Positions 59,687 through 64,000 of a stretch of DNA of 64,000 nucleotides are shown one piece after another. How positions within the stretch are numbered: position 1 is the first letter of the stretch; each line of letters opens with the position of its first letter. A model generated the notes under the pieces. The model saw nothing but the letters and a program-made list of their open reading frames with translations, made no database searches and was not told the DNA's origin. The translations under genes and the position numbers were made by a program. Source of the DNA: Porogramme epimiltina (Eukaryota; Basidiomycota; Agaricomycetes; Polyporales; Polyporaceae); NCBI GenBank assembly GCA_900155495.1, contig FTLJ01000274.1, positions 47,177 to 111,176 of the forward strand, read 5' to 3'.

Positions 59687-59864
59687 TCCCTATATGGCGT
59701 CGTCGCTGCAGAAGAAGACCAACAACCGAACCACTCGTTGTACTTTACCGGTGTCGATCTCGCGCACACCCCCCTCCTTGTCGCTAGCCTCCTCCCTTCC
59801 CTCGCCCACACCTTCCCTTCCCCCTCCGCCGGTCACGTCGAGCCCCCCTTTTGCTTCCCGTTCC

Positions 59865-59875
59865 TTTTTTTTTTT
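59865..59875. repeat. Homopolymer, 11 T
   Basis: Run of 11 T within a pyrimidine tract. Confidence 0.9.
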
Positions 59876-61526
59876 GCTTCCTCGCGCTATTCTTTTTCCT
59901 CTTTCATTATTTCGTGTTTCGCATAACATACTCTCTCCGCCTCCGCTGACTCCGACCCACGCAAGAAGAATGTAGCCTAGCACCTCGGTAGATACTGGAA
60001 GTTCTTCCGCTATTTATTGTAAAGAGTACAATTCCAACTTTTTATCCCTCTCTCCCTGTGTGCGTGCGGCCCCGCTTCCGAGTTTGGAGCAGCTGGCGTG
60101 CAGCAGCAGCCTCAACCCCTACCCACCCTTGTGCGTGTGATTATCGGAGGAGCGAGCTTGAGGGGCGCGTTGAGCCTAAACGCTGATGCCGGGGCATAAA
60201 GGTCTTTGGAGGGCGGTATTGCGGTCGCGACTCGGTTCTTTGGTCGGGTAACGGTAACTCCCTGGCACGCTGGCGGGCGGGAGGGGTGCTAATTAATAAT
60301 AATGTCCGCGGGGACATACCCTACCCGGGGGGCGACGGAATGCTCGGGAGAGAGGCGGCGGCGGTCGAGCGAGTCGCTCTAAAACGGTACGCGACGCTGC
60401 TGGAGCCTGGGGGGCTCGTTGCGACCTGCTTAGCTGCGATCACCCGCGCGGGCGGTGGAGGATCTGGAGGTGGACTGTTATTGGTGAACGAGGGGGTGCC
60501 GGTATCTTGTGGCGGGTGGAGGGTGGGTAGTAGGGCGTGGTGGCCGCGGTGGGTGGACGCGGGCCGCGGTCGCTGCCCGCGCGGGCTTGCGGGGATCGCG
60601 CGGGCGTGGCAGCGCCACCTTGGCCGCTGAGCGAGGCCTCAGTGGGCCCCCTTCGTCTGCACGTCCGCCTCGATTGGGCCAAATAAATACGACGCGTTGC
60701 CTCCCCCGGGGCCGAGCCGCCTGCTGCTGCCCGCTGCTCAGCGCTCATCGCCCACTCTCCCTCCCGCGCTGCTCGATTTGCACGGCGCGCATCCCTCGAG
60801 ACCTCGCGACACGCCGCCTGCGTACGCCCGCCCGGACGCCCGCTCGTAACTCTCGCACCCGCAGCGCGCTGCTTCTGGCCGGACGTCAACTGACCCGGCG
60901 GGCCCTCTTCTCGACCGCACCGGAGCCCAGGATCCGCCCGCACACCCCCAGACGGGCCCGGCTCCTGCCCCCCTCGTCCTCCCGGGCTCTGCGACGAGGC
61001 TAGCAGTCCCACCCACCCCGCGCGCAACAGCACCAGCCGCCCGCGCGTCCGACGCCAACCCCCAGGCCTCGCCGCCCACGCTCACGCCCACGTCCGCGCC
61101 CGGACGGCGGACCCACGCTCACGCCCCCCGGACGCAGTCGACTGTCGCAGGCCCAGCGCCAGGCGCGCACGCGATTACTCAGGGCGCCGCCGCGTTCGCA
61201 GCCCGCCCGCCCACCCACCTGCCTGCCTGCCAGAGTCCAGTAGTGCCGCCACACCCCCGAGGGCCGAAGCTTATCATCTTCCCTCTCTGGGCCCGCTTGC
61301 CTCCCCCCTCCAGCCCCGGCCCCCAGTCCCAGTCCCAGCCACGCCCGTACCCGCGCGCCCGTGTCCGCACCCGCCCCGGCCTTCTCCTTCTCTCCCTCCA
61401 GCCTTCGCGCTCAGGCCCACGCTCGGGCCCCCCTCTCCCCCCTTCCCCTTCCCCACTCACGCCGCCTTCGCCTCCGCCGTCACCTTCGCCTTCTCTTGGC
61501 CTTTCTCTTTTCCTCCCTTCTCCCCC

Positions 61527-61541
61527 ATCATCATCATCATA
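61527..61541. repeat. Microsatellite (CAT)5
   Basis: Five CAT units about 190 bp upstream of the DUF2415-like start codon. Confidence 0.85.
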
Positions 61542-61731
61542 GCGAGCGCACTCTGCCGCGCGAGCTTCTTCCGCCCCGCCACCACCACCCACTCCCTCCT
61601 CTCTCTCTCCTCCCCTCCGCCTCCATACTCTCGCCCCGCCACCCGTCTGCCCCCGTGACACTATCGGATCCGCCCGCTCCCGTCGCTCGCCGGGACACTG
61701 AGATCCGGCCCGTTTTCCCAGTACTGTGGCG

Positions 61732-64000
61732 ATGGCTCGCGGCCCTTCGTCTACCCTCCTCTCCTCCCCGGAGCCGTGCACCGTTGCGCAGGGGAACGTC
61801 ACTATCGGGCATGTGTGAGTGTCTTTTGTGAGCTTATTCCTGGCGGTGCTGCTCCGGTGGCTGCCAGTGGGGCTGCGGTGAATTGGTGTAGGTGCCCATA
61901 ACAGGTTGAATTGGAGACCTTTGTTGGAGGAGTAGGACGGGACTGTGCCCGTATGTTAGAGGGCTGTTTGGTGGAGGGCAGGTGCTCCTGCATACACCCG
62001 AATGCGCGTCCACGTCGAGGCCGTACTGTCCCCACAAAGGCACCCACAAATCGTGGCTTTCCGACTCACTTCTAAATTCAGGAGGTGTTGCAGTATGCTC
62101 ATCCTCCTACAGGCAACTACGAGACGTTGTGATATGCCCCCACGAGAAAGGCATCGTCAGCTATGCCCGTGGCCACTCCATCGTCGAGCACGACCTCATC
62201 ACGCCCAACACTGTACGTCGTGCATGTCGATCTGACCGCGCCGATGTTAACACCCGCGTCCAGTCCCCACGACGACTCGTTGAACTATCATTTATGCCGA
62301 ACACCATCTCCGCTCTCATCCTCCCCGACACCAATGACACCCTTCTCGCGGCCGGCGGTCAAGAGGCCGAGCTTCACCTGTCTTACTATCAGTCCTCCGA
62401 CACCTCTTCTCCATCCTTCTCCCGTCGCAGCTGTTCGCGCGGCTTCGGGCGCAGATTATGGGAAAGCAAGTACACCCTCGATCAGGGTTCGATCAACAAC
62501 TCCGTCATGCTCACCACGATGAACTTTGCCCGCTCGCACGAGAGCGCGGCAGAACCACGCATCATCGTTAGCAACAACGACAAGACCGTCAAGTTCTTCG
62601 ACATCGCCCTGCGTGCGAGCCAGTACATGGAGGACTACGCGCCGCGCCTGCTCGACATCGGGCAGCTGCGGCTCGACGTGCCTGTGAACCACTGTGCGTC
62701 GCCTCCCCCTCCCCTCTTCGGCCCCGCCATCAGTTTCGCGCTGACACGCCCGCGCCAGCCTCCGTGTCGCCCGACGGGCGCACGCTGCTCTGCGTCGGCG
62801 ACTCGTCCGACGTGCACCTGCACCGCATCACGGGCGGCTCGCGGCTCTCCTTCGCGCCGATCGCGACGCTCTCGCTCTCCGCGCACATCCAGCACTCGCA
62901 CGACGCGAGCGGCGGCCTCTCGCAGGTCTCGTCCATCCCCGCGTCCTTCTCGACCGCGTTCTCCGCTGACGGCGCCAAGTTCGCCGTCGCGTCGCAGGAG
63001 GGCGTCGTCGTCGTCTGGGACGTGCGCAGCACGAAGCCGCTCCGCGTGTTCAGCACCGACCGCGCGCGCGCGGGCGTCCCTGGCCCCGTTGTCCCCGGGC
63101 GCATCCCGACGGGCGCGGGCAGCGGGTGGATGTACGAGTCGCCGTGGGACTGGGCGCGGCCCGGCGCACGCGCGCCCGGCTGGGGCGTGCGAAGCGTAAA
63201 GTTCAGCCCGCCGGGCGTGGGCCGGGAGGTGATGACGTTCACAGAGGTGCGTGCTCCCCATGAGTTTTTGCGCGAAGGGAGGCGCTGATCGCCATCTCCT
63301 CCTTTCGTCACGCTAGCACACGTCCCTACTGCACGTCGTTGACGCGCGCACATTCGAGACGGAGGAGATCGTGCGCATGCCGAGCTTCGACTCCTCCTCG
63401 ATGTACCTCTCCCCAACATCCGCGCGCCCGCGCTCGACGTCGCCCACGCCCCGGCTCGGCGTCATGCAACGCTCGCCCGTAGACAGCCTCACCGCGCCGC
63501 GTCTCGTGCTCTTCAACCACGCGCTCGACGACACCTTCCGCATACCCGCCTCCTCATCCTCGTCCTCCTCCGAGCCCGGCGGCTCCGGCTGGCCGCGGGC
63601 GCCGCGGCGCTTCCGGCGCCCGCCGGGCCGCGAGGACCTCTCCGCGGACGACGACGCGGAGGGCAGCGGCGACGCGGAGCGACGCTTGCTCACGCTCGCG
63701 CGGCTCCGCGCGCGTACGGCTGCGCTCGACGCGGAGACGGACCCGCGCGAGCCGCTTGACGGCGGCGCGGCGGAGGGCGAGGAGATGGACGTCGACGAGC
63801 TCGAGAGCGACTGCGTGTCGTCGCGCGCGCCCTCGCGCGCCGGCTCGCCCGCCCCACCGCCGTCCACATCCCATGGGCCGTCGAACGGGAACACGACGAA
63901 CACGGCGGTGCGCACGCTGGAGCTGCTGCGCGCGCGGCCGCCGCTGCTCGCGCGGCGGGAGAGCGCGGGGCCGTACGCGGGCGCGCGGTGGGGCGTGTCG
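61732..64000 (+). CDS. WD40 protein with DUF2415-like segment, 3' end outside window
   Basis: Exons 61732-61812, 61982-62212, 62264-62693, 62759-63246 and 63317 to beyond 64000; 723 residues are visible and the frame is open at the edge. WD-like strands: VVICPHEKGIVSYARGHSIV, NTISALILPDTNDTLLAAGG, RIIVSNNDKTVKFFDIAL, SSVSPDGRTLLCVGDSSDVH and FSADGAKFAVASQEGVVVVW followed by DVRS. The VMTFTEHTSLLHVVDARTF segment, interrupted by the last intron, fits the DUF2415 pattern found at the end of fungal WD40 proteins of this type. After it the sequence is acidic and Ser/Pro-rich. The 51-nt intron 62213-62263 has no stop and could be mistaken for coding. The ATG at 61732 has a good context, and the first intron is 169 nt. 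Function unknown. Confidence 0.78.

Larger units (their letters stand above)
59022..61731. other. Intergenic with simple repeats
   Basis: 2.7 kb: the 3'UTR of the Crz1-like gene, pyrimidine-rich DNA at 59.3-59.95 kb, GC-rich DNA at 60.5-61.5 kb, and the promoter of the DUF2415-like gene. Long frames here are low-complexity (R/P/S) and not believed. Confidence 0.5.

Noticed and set aside
1..64000. CRISPR arrays, bacterial operons, prophage or rRNA genes
   Set aside because: None seen; spliceosomal introns and gene families show a fungal nuclear genome.

Overview
The window is a piece of a filamentous basidiomycete nuclear genome, most likely a mushroom-forming Agaricomycete. Genes are rich in short spliceosomal introns (about 50-65 nt) with GTRNGT donors and CTNAC-type branch sites. 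Several families are typical of Agaricomycetes: a 7-TM orphan membrane protein, a But2-like secreted protein, a Zn2Cys6 factor with the cofactor-like middle domain, and long proline/serine-rich regulators. I rebuilt 16 protein-coding genes (14 complete, plus one partial gene at each window edge) by joining exons so that reading phase is preserved, and found one intron-containing tRNA gene. Functions are family assignments made by eye; no search was run.

Layout. 1-606: 3' end of a But2-domain-like gene. 2.3-3.6 kb (+): 7-TM membrane protein. 4.2-5.2 kb (-): eight-exon GNAT acetyltransferase. 6.5-8.9 kb (+): WD40-type protein with an acidic tail. 9.1-10.2 kb (-): proline-iminopeptidase-type alpha/beta hydrolase. 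11.9-14.4 kb (-): 781-aa protein of unknown function with a Cys/His cluster. 15.7-17.9 kb (-): Whi5/Nrm1-like G1/S repressor candidate. 17.9-23.6 kb: gene-poor. 23.6-25.9 kb (-): Zn2Cys6 transcription factor with a GC-AG intron. 27.8-30.7 kb: convergent Cwc2 splicing factor (+) and Tma46/DFRP1-type CCCH protein (-), 91 bp apart. 31.6-32.5 kb (-): Sur7/PalI-like four-TM protein. 34.2-35.0 kb (+): cytochrome b5-like protein. 35.5-41.9 kb: two tail-to-tail genes whose products share an unrecognised C-terminal domain. 42.4-46.1 kb (+): mitochondrial Lon protease. 47.0 kb (-): tRNA-Arg(CCU). 47.1-56.3 kb: very GC-rich, microsatellite-studded stretch without a recognisable gene. 56.3-59.0 kb (+): Crz1-like C2H2 factor. 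61.7 kb to the end (+): WD40/DUF2415-like protein running off the window.

These are mostly unlinked housekeeping genes (splicing, translation, mitochondrial proteolysis, cell cycle, calcium signalling), not a pathway cluster. The best candidate for something undescribed is the convergent pair at 35.5-41.9 kb. Both encode large, mostly disordered, NLS-bearing proteins that end in a divergent copy of the same domain (core G-x-N-T-I ... D-L-x-D-R-x-F-A-V), which I cannot assign to a known family. Other points of interest are two 18-nt microexons, stop-free introns whose length is a multiple of three, a GC-AG intron inside a zinc cluster, and a 9.2-kb GC-rich region in front of the Crz1-like gene.
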